Source: JACVRW01 sp963733885
GTDB lineage: Bacteria > Actinomycetota > Thermoleophilia > Solirubrobacterales > Thermoleophilaceae
Length of the DNA: 64,000 bases
Direction of reading: 5' to 3'
NCBI GenBank assembly: GCA_963733885.1
Contig: CAVTES010000006.1
Span: 434,001-498,000 of the forward strand
Under the pieces are notes generated by a model. It was not told the DNA's origin. It searched no databases and saw only the letters and a list, made by a program, of their open reading frames with translations. The position numbers were made by a program, and so were the translations under genes. Shown here piece by piece: positions 7,678 through 15,221 of this stretch; within the stretch, counting starts at the first letter, position 1, and every line of letters starts with the position of its first letter.

Positions 7678-8595
7678 CTATGCGACTGGCGCGAGCCCGA
7701 TCACCTTCAGCCGGCGCTCCAGGCACTTCATCGCGAATGCCCGCGTCTCCTCCATCGTCGCGCCGAGCACCTCGGTCTCGCCCTCGACGTACCACTTGGG
7801 CTGGAGCACGGCATCGGCGATCGGGGCGACCTCGGTCATGGTGCGCGTGATCGCGTCGCCGTACCTCGAGTCCGCCTGGGCCATCTCCCGCAGGAAGCGC
7901 GCCCCGAAGGCCACGTGCCGGTGCTCGTCGCGAGCGATCTTGTTGAAGCCCTGGCAGAAGGCCGGCAGGGTGCCGACCTCCTCGTTGTACTGGAGGATGA
8001 AGTGCTGACCGGTGAGCGCGAGCATCCCCTCGATCACCATGTGGTAGAGCGTGATCGCCTCCACCAGCAGCTCGAGGTCCTCGGGGCGGCGTGCCAGGCC
8101 GTCCACCCGGCTCTTCAGCATCACGTCGAAGAGCTCGTTGAACTCGGGGTTCACGTGCTCGCTCGTTTCGACGAGCCGGCCCTGGAGCGTGTCCGCCTCG
8201 AGGATCCCCACCTCGTCATAGAAGCGGTTGAAGAAGCGCACGTGGCGCGCCTCGTCGGCGATCTGCGTGCAGAGGAACACACGCATCTCCTCGGTGGGCG
8301 CCGCCCGCATCATCGGCCCCAGCTCCTCGGCCACCTTCTGCTCGCCGATGAAGAAGGAGGAGAGGCCGTACATGCGCTGGAAGCGCTCGTCCTCGGGGAT
8401 CCGCTCGTGCCAGTCGATGCGGTCCTGCGTGAAGTCGAGGTCCTGGGTGGCCCACTGCTGGCGCTCCCAGAGGTTGTAGAGCTGTTCGTAGCTGAGCAGG
8501 TTCACCTCGCCGCGATCGGCAGACTCCAAGACCGCCGGGTCGCTGGTGGCCTGGAAGTCCTCGCGCTCGGTCCGCTGGCTGACGGTCTCGCTCAC
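7678..8595 (-). CDS. R2-like ligand-binding oxidase (R2lox), ferritin-like Mn/Fe protein
   Basis: 305 residues, GTG start with AGGAGA upstream. All six metal ligands of the R2/R2lox carboxylate site are visible: Glu85, Glu115 and His118 (DEARH), Glu189, Glu224 and His227 (DEHRH). The pair that forms the Val-Tyr ether cross-link in R2lox is also in place: Val88 is three residues after the first Glu, and Tyr184 is five before the fourth ligand. The R2 radical-transfer role is therefore unlikely. Known members bind a fatty-acid-like ligand and assemble a Mn/Fe cofactor; the physiological substrate is unknown. A 16-bp palindrome lies 55-70 bp upstream. Confidence 0.85.
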   Translation of the reverse strand: MSETVSQRTEREDFQATSDPAVLESADRGEVNLLSYEQLYNLWERQQWATQDLDFTQDRIDWHERIPEDERFQRMYGLSSFFIGEQKVAEELGPMMRAAPTEEMRVFLCTQIADEARHVRFFNRFYDEVGILEADTLQGRLVETSEHVNPEFNELFDVMLKSRVDGLARRPEDLELLVEAITLYHMVIEGMLALTGQHFILQYNEEVGTLPAFCQGFNKIARDEHRHVAFGARFLREMAQADSRYGDAITRTMTEVAPIADAVLQPKWYVEGETEVLGATMEETRAFAMKCLERRLKVIGLAPVA

Positions 8596-8649
8596 GGCAG
8601 TTCTCTCTCCTCTGGGTTACGTACCTCGGAGAGGCACCCTAGCGGACGC

Positions 8650-8665
8650 CTGGCTGGCCAGCCAG
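8650..8665. promoter_or_regulatory. Perfect 16-bp palindrome upstream of R2lox (candidate operator)
   Basis: CTGGCTGGCCAGCCAG is fully self-complementary and sits where the -35 region of the R2lox promoter would be. A weak -10 candidate (TAGGGT) lies between it and the start codon. The same 16-mer with two changes occurs in front of the TetR gene at 48546-48561. Confidence 0.55.
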
Positions 8666-9232
8666 TCAGGGGCCGGGCTCGGCCGTGGCCTCGATCCGGA
8701 CCGGGTTTCCGGGTCCCGTGGGCGTGCCCGCGATCGCCTCGGTGGGACGCAGCCCGGCGATCGTCGAGGACGCCGAGCTGAGACCGCCGCTCACCATGAT
8801 CGTGTCGCCGCCGAAACGCAGCCCGTACTCCCGCCCGTCCTCGGAGCGCAGCTCGACGCGGATCGAGATGAACGCCGGCACGCGGATCGTCCGCGGCGTG
8901 ATCCGCCCGCCCTCGCCGGTGAAGAGCGCGAGCGAGCGGGCCGGCTCCTCGTCGCCCGCGCCCCCGGGCTGGTCCTCGGGGGAGACGGGAGGCTCGGTCT
9001 CAGGAGATTCGGGCTCGGCCGGCTCGGGCTGCTGCTCCGGCTCCTCCGCCTGGGTCTCCGCGGTCGCGGCCTCCGTCTCCTCGGTGGGGGTGGGTGCGGG
9101 CTCCGCGGCCGGCGGGGGCTGCGCGTCGGTCGTCGCGGCGGACTCCTCGTCGTCCCCGCCGCAGCCGACCGCCGCGAACAGCAGCGCCAGGGCGAGCGCA
9201 GCGAACGCCTTTCGCGGCCCCGCCGGCCTCAC
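8666..9232 (-). CDS. Putative lipoprotein with acidic Pro/Glu linker
   Basis: 188 residues from a GTG that overlaps the stop of the upstream hydrolase gene by 4 bp (GTGA). That position places the signal peptide correctly: basic start, hydrophobic ALALALLFAAV, then a lipobox ending in Cys at AAVGC. A 70-residue Pro/Glu/Thr-rich spacer follows, then a compact beta-rich domain (TIRVPAFISIRVEL, YGLRFGGDTIMV). The C-terminal domain resembles a cupredoxin-like sandwich, but I see no Cys/His/Met copper ligands. Function unknown; last gene of a four-gene operon. Confidence 0.7.
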   Translation of the reverse strand: MRPAGPRKAFAALALALLFAAVGCGGDDEESAATTDAQPPPAAEPAPTPTEETEAATAETQAEEPEQQPEPAEPESPETEPPVSPEDQPGGAGDEEPARSLALFTGEGGRITPRTIRVPAFISIRVELRSEDGREYGLRFGGDTIMVSGGLSSASSTIAGLRPTEAIAGTPTGPGNPVRIEATAEPGP

Positions 9233-9909
9233 GCGCTGAAGGTCTCGCCCGGCTCCAGCACCTCCACCTTCGACGACGTCCGCGACTCGACTTCGGACTT
9301 GAACGTCTGAACGTCGGTTTCGACCGGCGGGAAGGTGTCGTAGTGGCAGGGGATCACCGTGCCCGCGCCGACGAACTCGGCAGCGGTGACAGCGTCGATG
9401 CGGTCCATCGTGTAGTGGCCGCCGATGCACATGAGCGCCACGTCGATCGGGTCGCCGCCGCCCGCAATCAGCTTGAGATCCGAGAAGAGCGCCGTGTCGC
9501 CGAGGTGGTAGACGGTCTTGCCTCCGATGCCGATCAGGAGGCCGGCGGGCGTGTTGACCGCACCCTTCGGGGTCGTGGACGTGTGCCAGGCCGGCACCAG
9601 CTTCACCCAGCCCCAGTCGAACTTGACGGTGCCGCCGAGGTTCGGATCCGAGACGTTCTCGATGCCCGCCTCAGTCAGCTCGTTCGCGATCTCGGTGATG
9701 GCGACGACCGGGGCGCCCGTGCGCTTGGCGATGTCCTCGATGTCGCCGTAATGGTCCGCGTGGCCGTGGGTCAGGAGGATGTGCGTGGGCTCCACCTCGT
9801 GCGCGCTCACCGCGGCTTTGGGGTTGCCGGTCAGGAAGGGGTCGATGATCACTCGGGTGTCGCCCTCGACGAGCTCGAAGCAGGCGTGGCCTAGGAAGCG
9901 GATCTCCAC
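9229..9909 (-). CDS. Metallo-beta-lactamase-fold hydrolase, UPF0173 family
   Basis: 226 residues, ATG start. It opens with IRFLGHACFE and carries the metal motif HGHADH (His48, His50, Asp52, His53). Further conserved points are PAWHTST, YHLGDTALFSDLK and IPCHYDTFP near the end. This is the UPF0173 (YtkL-type) group of metal-dependent hydrolases, whose natural substrate is unknown. It lies 3 bp after the small upstream gene and overlaps the lipoprotein gene, so the four genes from the rhomboid onward are probably one transcript. Confidence 0.9.
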   Translation of the reverse strand: MEIRFLGHACFELVEGDTRVIIDPFLTGNPKAAVSAHEVEPTHILLTHGHADHYGDIEDIAKRTGAPVVAITEIANELTEAGIENVSDPNLGGTVKFDWGWVKLVPAWHTSTTPKGAVNTPAGLLIGIGGKTVYHLGDTALFSDLKLIAGGGDPIDVALMCIGGHYTMDRIDAVTAAEFVGAGTVIPCHYDTFPPVETDVQTFKSEVESRTSSKVEVLEPGETFSA

Positions 9910-9912
9910 GTT

Positions 9913-10239
9913 TCAGTCTCCTTGGGGGTCGTTCTTGTTCACGTCGAGCTCACGGGCGAGCTCCCATCCCACGGCAACGCCGACGAGCATGCCCATCCGC
10001 GTCTCCTCCGCAAGCAGGGTCTCGATGCGCTGCGTCCGGACGGCGTCGTCCGGCTCGGCGACGGCGGAGCGTACCTGGGAGCGGTGGGCGTCGCCGAACC
10101 AACCCCCCTCCTCGAGCGCGTGAGCAAGCACCCGCTGGAGCTGAGGGGCAAGCTCCGCCAGCCTGCGCTCGGCCCCCGCGAAGCGCTCGGGATCGGAGAG
10201 CGCGCGCACGGCCGACTCCACCTGCTCGTCGCTGAACAT
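9913..10239 (-). CDS. Conserved hypothetical protein
   Basis: 108 residues, largely helical and charged, with a hydrophobic, Gly-containing segment near the end (MLVGVAVGWELARELDV). No domain recognised. Its ATG overlaps the stop of the rhomboid-like gene (TGATG), implying translational coupling, and it ends 3 bp before the UPF0173 hydrolase. A soluble accessory protein of this operon is the most that can be inferred. Confidence 0.7.
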   Translation of the reverse strand: MFSDEQVESAVRALSDPERFAGAERRLAELAPQLQRVLAHALEEGGWFGDAHRSQVRSAVAEPDDAVRTQRIETLLAEETRMGMLVGVAVGWELARELDVNKNDPQGD

Positions 10240-11027
10240 CAGTAGGTGGACTTGCGCGTGAAGACCGGCAGGACCAGCCCGAGCAGGGCCCCGGCCAGGC
10301 CGCCGCCCACCGCGGCGCCGATGTTTGCGGCCGGCTCGGCGAGCGAGAGCATCACCAGCACGATCGCCACCACGTAGACGCCGAGCAGGTCGTTCTCCCT
10401 GTCCTCCCCGCGCCGCGCCGCCATGCGGTCGTCAACGAGCCAGGCGCACAGCAGCCCGAGCGCCGCGCCGTTGGCGCCGAACACGAGGAAGACATCGGCG
10501 TCGGTGAACAGGGGCGGCGTCTCCGCGTACGTCACCAGCGCCATCCCGGCCGCCCCTGAGAGGACGAACGCAACGAGTACGGGCAGCGCTCCGAAGCGCC
10601 GCTCGAGCAAGGTGCCGAAGATCCCGACGGCGACCAGCGTCACGAACGCGTAGCCGATCTGGTCCTGGAACAGGAACGGTGCGGCGAAGAAGCGCCACAC
10701 GTCCTCCACCACGGGGACGACGATGTAGCCGAGGTCGAGACCCGGGTCGGCCTGCCAAACCAGGGCCGAGGCCACGCAGGCGAGCATCAGCGCGAGGGTC
10801 GCGTAGGGCCGCGTGTCGGGCGCCACGCCCGCGATCTCGTCGGCGCGCAGCCGAGGGAGCGTCGGGCGCCGGCGGACCTTCCGCTTGGGCTGGGGCTCGC
10901 CGCCGGAGCGGTCCAGCTTCGGGGCGCGCTTGCGGACCCGCTGGCCGCAATACGGGCACTCGGTGACGTACGGACTCACCTCCGAGCCGCAGTTACGGCA
11001 AACCACGAACAGGTCCGGCTGGGACAC
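10239..11027 (-). CDS. Rhomboid-family membrane protein with N-terminal zinc ribbon, catalytic residues lost
   Basis: 262 residues. A zinc ribbon (Cys10, Cys13, Cys24, Cys27; CRNCG and CPYCG) precedes a basic linker and about six membrane helices (75-255). The rhomboid landmarks are present but altered: the GxSG motif reads GANG, with Asn186 in place of the catalytic Ser, and the His of the AHxGG motif is replaced by Ala239 (AAVGGGLAG). It should therefore be a pseudoprotease, a class known to bind or hold membrane clients. First gene of the operon running to the lipoprotein. Confidence 0.8.
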   Translation of the reverse strand: MSQPDLFVVCRNCGSEVSPYVTECPYCGQRVRKRAPKLDRSGGEPQPKRKVRRRPTLPRLRADEIAGVAPDTRPYATLALMLACVASALVWQADPGLDLGYIVVPVVEDVWRFFAAPFLFQDQIGYAFVTLVAVGIFGTLLERRFGALPVLVAFVLSGAAGMALVTYAETPPLFTDADVFLVFGANGAALGLLCAWLVDDRMAARRGEDRENDLLGVYVVAIVLVMLSLAEPAANIGAAVGGGLAGALLGLVLPVFTRKSTY

Positions 11028-11080
11028 GCCCCCTCAGGGTACCCGTCGGCCGAGGTCGGTCGGAGCAGTCCGGCCGCCGG

Positions 11081-12217
11081 CTACTCGCCGGCGGCCTCCG
11101 CGGCCTCGGGCACGCTGGCCTCGACGACCTCGCGAACGACCTCCTGGAGGTCGTGGTTGGCGTCGAAGACGACGATCTGGCGCGCCGAGCCGGTGCCGTT
11201 CTCGAGGATGTCCTCCAGCCCGTCGAACTCATCGGCGGAGCCGAGCTCCTCGGCGTGCGGGCGCAGCCGCGTCATCAGCCGGCGGACCAGCTCGGCGGCG
11301 CCCACCCGGTCGGTCTTCGGCAGGTCCACCAGCTCCCCCTCGAGCCCGTGGCGGGCGGCAAGCCACTTGTTCTCGTCAAGCATCTCGTACGGATAGCGCG
11401 ACAACGACTTGCCCTCGTCGTAGTGCTCGGCGAGCTCCTTGACCATCGCCTGGATCAGCGCCGCGATCGCAAGCGTGTGCTCCACCCGGGTTTGGGAGTC
11501 CATCGCCCTGATCTCGACGGTGCCGAAGTTCGGGTGCGGGCGGACGTCGTACCAGAGGTAGGTGTAGTCGCGGATCACCTTCGCCGTGGTCATGAACTCG
11601 ATGCGCCGAGACCAGTCCTCGTAGTCTTCGTAGCGGGGCGGGATCCCGACCCTCGGGAAGGCGCGGAAGATCGGGGTGCGGGTGGAGTGGAGCCCGGTGT
11701 GCTGGCCGCGCCAGAAGGGCGAGTTGGAGGACAGCGCGAGCAGGATCGGCACGTGCACGCGCATCCCATTGGCCACGTGCACCGCCTTATCGGGGTCGTC
11801 GAGCCCGATGTGGACGTGAATGCCGAAGATGATCTCCTGGCGCGCCACGAACTGCAGGCCGGCGATCAGGTCGCGGTAGCGCGAGCGCGACACGATCCGT
11901 TGGTCCTCCCACAGCGCAAACGGGTGCGTTCCCGCCGAGCCGATCGCGGCGCCCCGCTCGCTCGCGACCTGCTGCACGAGCCGCCGCAGGGCGCGCAGCT
12001 GGTACCCCGCCTCCCGCGCGTTCTGGCACGGCTCGGTCGCGATCTCGCACACGGACTCCATCAGCTCGGGCTTGACCTCGCCGTCCTTCTCGATGTCGCC
12101 GAGCGCCTCGAGCAGGCCCTCGATCGAGCTTGTGAGATCGAGGGTCTCCTGATCGACGATCATGAGCTCCTCCTCGATCCCAAGGGTGTACGAGGGCCCC
12201 GTGAAACGGTGCTCCAC
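11081..12217 (-). CDS. Carboxylate-amine ligase, YbdK family (glutamate-cysteine ligase type 2)
   Basis: 378 residues from a GTG at 12217. The open frame extends further up, but that part overlaps the divergent gene, and the family starts just before TLGIEEELMIVD. Conserved ATP-grasp/GCS2 features include GIEEEL, HVHIGL, YLWYDVRPHPNFGTVEIRAMD and the YRDLIAG region. Family members join an amino acid or glutamate to an amine using ATP; some have weak gamma-glutamylcysteine ligase activity. It is divergent from the aldolase-like gene, with a shared 80-bp promoter region. Confidence 0.9.
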   Translation of the reverse strand: MEHRFTGPSYTLGIEEELMIVDQETLDLTSSIEGLLEALGDIEKDGEVKPELMESVCEIATEPCQNAREAGYQLRALRRLVQQVASERGAAIGSAGTHPFALWEDQRIVSRSRYRDLIAGLQFVARQEIIFGIHVHIGLDDPDKAVHVANGMRVHVPILLALSSNSPFWRGQHTGLHSTRTPIFRAFPRVGIPPRYEDYEDWSRRIEFMTTAKVIRDYTYLWYDVRPHPNFGTVEIRAMDSQTRVEHTLAIAALIQAMVKELAEHYDEGKSLSRYPYEMLDENKWLAARHGLEGELVDLPKTDRVGAAELVRRLMTRLRPHAEELGSADEFDGLEDILENGTGSARQIVVFDANHDLQEVVREVVEASVPEAAEAAGE

Positions 12218-12299
12218 GCGGGCATCGTATCCAGGCGAGTGGAGGGCAAACGCGGGCCCGTAAGGGGTATAACCCTTGTCGACTCGACCAGGAGACCCC

Positions 12300-13232
12300 A
12301 TGACACTCGGCTACGACGGCAAGCTCTACATCCTCGCGTTCGACCACCGCGGCTCGTTCCAGAAGAAGATGTTCGGGATCGAGGGCGATCCGTCCGATGA
12401 GGAGACCGCCACGATCTCGGACGCCAAGCACCTGATCTTCGAGGGGATGCTGAAGGCCGTCGACCAGGGCGCCGAGCCCGGCGTGACGGGCGTGCTCGTG
12501 GACGAGCAGTTCGGCGCCCCCAAGGACATCCCGGGCGGCGCGAAGGAGCGCGGCCTCCTGCTGGCGATGCCGGTGGAGAAGTCCGGCCAGAACGAGTTCG
12601 ACTTCGACTACGGCGACGACTTCGGCGCCCACATCGAGCGGTTCGACCCCGACTTCTCAAAGGTGCTCGTGCGCTACAACCCGGAGGGCGACGCCGAGAT
12701 GAACGCGCGCCAGACGCAGCGCCTCAAGCGACTCGGCGACTGGCTCCATGAGAACGACCGCAAGTTCCTCTTCGAGCTGCTGGTGCCGGCCGAGGACCAC
12801 CAGCTCGAGAAGGTGGGAGGGGACAGCGACCGCTACGACGCCGAGCTGCGCCCCGACCTGATGCGCAGAACGATCGTGGATTTCCAGGACGCCGGGGTCG
12901 AGGCGGACATCTGGAAGATCGAGGGGATCGACACGCAGGAGGACTGCCGGCGGATCGCCGACACTGCCCGCCGCGACGGCCGCGACGGCGTGATCTGCGT
13001 GGTTCTCGGCCGCGGGGCGGACGACGAGAAGGTGGAGCACTGGCTGCGACAGGGCGCCCCCGTGGACGGCTACGCCGGCTTCGCGATCGGCCGCACGATC
13101 TGGTGGGACGCCCTCAAGGGGTTCATCGACGGGGACCTCGAGCGCGACGCCGCTTCGGAGCAGATCGCAAACAACTACATGCGCTTCGTGCGCGTGTACG
13201 ACGAGGCTGCACGGGAGACCGCAGCCGCGTGA
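12300..13232 (+). CDS. DUF2090 protein, IolC C-terminal / 2-deoxy-5-keto-gluconate-6-phosphate aldolase-like
   Basis: 310 residues. The ATG at 12300 is chosen because AGGAGA ends 5 bp before it; an upstream in-frame start at 12276 has no such site. The protein looks like a TIM barrel of the DUF2090 type found at the C-terminus of fused IolC: it opens with YILAFDHRGSF and has KVLVRYNPEGD, KFLFELLVPA, ADIWKIEG and FAIGRTIWWDAL. Related enzymes cleave 2-deoxy-5-keto-gluconate-6-phosphate in myo-inositol breakdown. No other iol gene is in the window, so the substrate is open. Confidence 0.75.
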   Translation: MTLGYDGKLYILAFDHRGSFQKKMFGIEGDPSDEETATISDAKHLIFEGMLKAVDQGAEPGVTGVLVDEQFGAPKDIPGGAKERGLLLAMPVEKSGQNEFDFDYGDDFGAHIERFDPDFSKVLVRYNPEGDAEMNARQTQRLKRLGDWLHENDRKFLFELLVPAEDHQLEKVGGDSDRYDAELRPDLMRRTIVDFQDAGVEADIWKIEGIDTQEDCRRIADTARRDGRDGVICVVLGRGADDEKVEHWLRQGAPVDGYAGFAIGRTIWWDALKGFIDGDLERDAASEQIANNYMRFVRVYDEAARETAAA

Positions 13233-13303
13233 GCGTTCCCACTCCCGGGACGACTTTTCGCCGCCCGCCGCGGCCAAATAACGCTGGTAGCCTTCCCGAT
13301 TCC

Positions 13304-13543
13304 ATGCGGATGCGTCAGTCCCTGGCCCAGTTCGAGGAAGCCTTCCGCGAGGAGGCCGCGGAGTCGATCGAACGCCGGGAGAGCCTGCGCAAGCAGGCCG
13401 TGCACCGTGCGCGCAGCCGCAGAGTCGAGCGGCGTCGAAAGCAGGGCAAGCTCCGCTTCACCATGCTGGCGCTCTCGATCGTCGTCACCGCGGTGATCGT
13501 GACGATCGTCATGTTCGAGACGCTCGCGATGATCGCCGGATGA
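13304..13543 (+). CDS. Small single-pass membrane protein
   Basis: 79 residues. An acidic/basic amphipathic N-terminus (AQFEEAFREEAAESIERRES) is followed by a highly basic stretch (RRVERRRKQGK) and one C-terminal membrane helix (53-73, MLALSIVVTAVIVTIVMF). This is the charge pattern of a protein anchored by its tail with the helix-rich part in the cytoplasm. No family recognised. ATG at 13304 is chosen because upstream codons in frame belong to the spacer after the aldolase-like gene. Confidence 0.65.
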   Translation: MRMRQSLAQFEEAFREEAAESIERRESLRKQAVHRARSRRVERRRKQGKLRFTMLALSIVVTAVIVTIVMFETLAMIAG

Positions 13544-13574
13544 CTATCCGGGCGCAGTGGGTTGAGCTGGCGCT

Positions 13575-13772
13575 TTAGGAGACGCAGCGCTGCGCCGCGG
13601 CGCCCTCCTGATCCTGCTGGATCTCGACGTACACCTCTTCGCGGAAAACGGGCACCTCGCGGGGCGCCTCGATCCCGATTCTCACCTTTTCACCCATGAT
13701 GGCGAGGACCGAGACCACGATCTCGTTCCCGATCATGATGCTCTGACTAGCCTTGCGCGTAAGGACCAGCAA
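13575..13772 (-). CDS. csrA: Carbon storage regulator CsrA
   Basis: 65 residues from a TTG start that gives the family N-terminus (M)LVLTRKASQSI; GGGGAGG lies 9 bp upstream. The RNA-contact residues are in place: Arg6 (LTRK) and Arg44 (PVFREE), with Leu4. CsrA is a homodimer that binds GGA in mRNA leaders to block or stabilise translation. It is rare in Actinobacteria, and when present usually sits with flagellar genes and fliW; none are in this window. It converges with the small membrane protein gene. Confidence 0.9.
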   Translation of the reverse strand: MLVLTRKASQSIMIGNEIVVSVLAIMGEKVRIGIEAPREVPVFREEVYVEIQQDQEGAAAQRCVS

Positions 13773-13858
13773 TGGCCTGCGCCTCCCCTGCCTGGACAGC
13801 GATGCCACCCCCCACTAAAGCAAGCCCGACGGGCTGGCGCAACTGGGATCCTTAGCCC

Positions 13859-14461
13859 TTGCGCAACGCGCGTTCCCTCGTTGGTAGTGTCCGCCGCCGC
13901 TTGGCACGCAGATCGCTCAAACCACAGCTGAATCAGATCCGGACCTGGGTCCGCCAGGGTCGCACCGACGCCTGGATCGCCCACCAGCTTGAGGTCTCCG
14001 TCAGCGACATCCGCGCCTTCAAGCGCGAGCACGAGCTCGTGCCCGACGATTCAGGCGGAGACGGCGACGAGGCGGTCGCCCCCGGTTCGGGCAGCGAGGA
14101 GCTCGACCTGCGCGCGGAGGACGACGCGCTGGTCGCCGCGGCGCTCGAGGCCGAGCAGGAGGAGGACGAGGACGAGGACGCCGACGAGGACGAGGATGAG
14201 GACGAGGACAAGCCGAAGCGCCGCCGCCGCGGACGGCGCGGCGGGCGTGGCCGTCGCCGAAGGCCGAGCGAGCTCGAGGGCACCTTCGACCACGGCGACG
14301 AGGGCTACGGCCTCTGGCTCGACCCGGCCATCCAGGACGACCCGGTCTACGCCGAGCACTGGGCGGGGCACAGGCCCGTGACCGTGACGGTCGAGGCCGA
14401 GCAGATCGTGATCAGGCGTGCCGGCGAAGAGCCGGACGAGGACGACGACACGAACGATTAG
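13859..14461 (+). CDS. Putative HTH-like protein with acidic and basic low-complexity middle
   Basis: About 200 residues from a TTG; the start is uncertain. The N-terminus (NQIRTWVRQGRTDAWIAHQL, then VSVSDIRAFKREH) looks like a small helix-turn-helix of the kind that scans for spacing or sequence. A run of Asp/Glu (EEDEDEDADEDEDEDED) comes next, directly followed by a basic block (KPKRRRRGRRGGRGRRRR), and a C-terminal domain with GYGLWLDPAIQDDPVYAEHW. No named family. Charge segregation suggests nucleic-acid binding; this is inference. Confidence 0.55.
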   Translation: MRNARSLVGSVRRRLARRSLKPQLNQIRTWVRQGRTDAWIAHQLEVSVSDIRAFKREHELVPDDSGGDGDEAVAPGSGSEELDLRAEDDALVAAALEAEQEEDEDEDADEDEDEDEDKPKRRRRGRRGGRGRRRRPSELEGTFDHGDEGYGLWLDPAIQDDPVYAEHWAGHRPVTVTVEAEQIVIRRAGEEPDEDDDTND

Positions 14462-14793
14462 GGGCCGTCACGGGCGCGCGTGGCGCTCTCGCGCCCTCCC
14501 CCCGCGAAGTTGGACGCCTCGCGCGCGTAGCGGGCGAACGCGGCGTCCGCCACGATCGCGGCGTCCGTGCTCGCGCCGCGGCGGTCGGCCAGCTCGGTCG
14601 CCCAGTCGGTGCCCTCGCCGTAGAGGTCTGCGAGCTCGTCGAGCACGAAGCTGGAGCCGAGCCGCCTGCGGAGCTCGTCGACCACGGCGGCCACGGCCCG
14701 CTCCAGGTCGGCGCGAGCGGGCTCGGGCGACTCCGCCACGCGGCGCTCTCCCTCCCACCACTGGTACAGCGCGTTGTCGAGCGAGTACGCCAT
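14458..14793 (-). CDS. Conserved hypothetical protein
   Basis: 111 residues, ATG at 14793. It begins MAYSLDNALYQWWEGERR and continues as helices (DLERAVAAVVDELRRRLG, VLDELADLYGEGTDWATEL). No recognised family and no membrane segment or signal peptide. It is divergent from ftsB, 33 bp apart, and its stop overlaps the end of the convergent acidic HTH-like gene by 4 bp. Codon pattern is consistent with a real gene. Confidence 0.6.
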   Translation of the reverse strand: MAYSLDNALYQWWEGERRVAESPEPARADLERAVAAVVDELRRRLGSSFVLDELADLYGEGTDWATELADRRGASTDAAIVADAAFARYAREASNFAGGGRESATRARDGP

Positions 14794-14826
14794 CCCGGGC
14801 CCGAATGTAGAGGAGACCCGCGGAAC

Positions 14827-15183
14827 ATGGCGAAGGAGGCCCGGATGCAGGACACCGCACCCGGCGCAGCCGGCCGAGCCGGCCGCTTCGGGCCTCGCCG
14901 CCGCACGAGCATCCGCTGGGACCGGCTGGGCCGCCTCGCCCTGCTCGGCACCCTGATCGTGATCCTGCTGCTGTACCTCTCCCCGGCCAAGCACTGGTGG
15001 GAGCAGTCGCGCACGGCCGCCGCGCAGCGCGAGGAGCTCGAGCAGCTCGACAGGGAGAACCGCAACCTGAAGCATCGCGTTAGGGCGCTGCGCGACCCGG
15101 GCGCGCTGGAGCGCGAGGCGCGGCGGCTGGGCATGGTGCGCCAGGGCGAGCGCGCCTACGTGATCAAGGGACTGCCAAGGTAG
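14827..15183 (+). CDS. ftsB: Septum formation initiator, FtsB/DivIC family
   Basis: 118 residues. A basic N-terminus precedes one membrane helix (about 36-52, RLALLGTLIVILLLYL) and a coiled coil (EELEQLDRENRNLKHRVRAL), then a short C-terminal domain (LEREARRLGMVRQGERAYVI). This is the layout of FtsB/DivIC, which pairs with FtsL and FtsQ at the division septum. A second ATG at 14845 has the better ribosome site (AAGGAGG, 5 bp away) and may be the true start. In many actinobacteria ftsB follows eno; here the two genes converge. Confidence 0.85.
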   Translation: MAKEARMQDTAPGAAGRAGRFGPRRRTSIRWDRLGRLALLGTLIVILLLYLSPAKHWWEQSRTAAAQREELEQLDRENRNLKHRVRALRDPGALEREARRLGMVRQGERAYVIKGLPR

Positions 15184-15189
15184 GCGATC

Positions 15190-15217
15190 CAGGGGGTCAC
15201 GCCCCGGGGCCCCCCTG
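15190..15217. terminator. Hairpin between convergent ftsB and eno
   Basis: CAGGGGG (15190-15196) pairs with CCCCCTG (15211-15217) around a GC-rich loop. It lies in the 38-bp gap between the two stop codons and could end transcription from both sides. There is no U-run. Confidence 0.5.
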
Positions 15218-15221
15218 ATGC

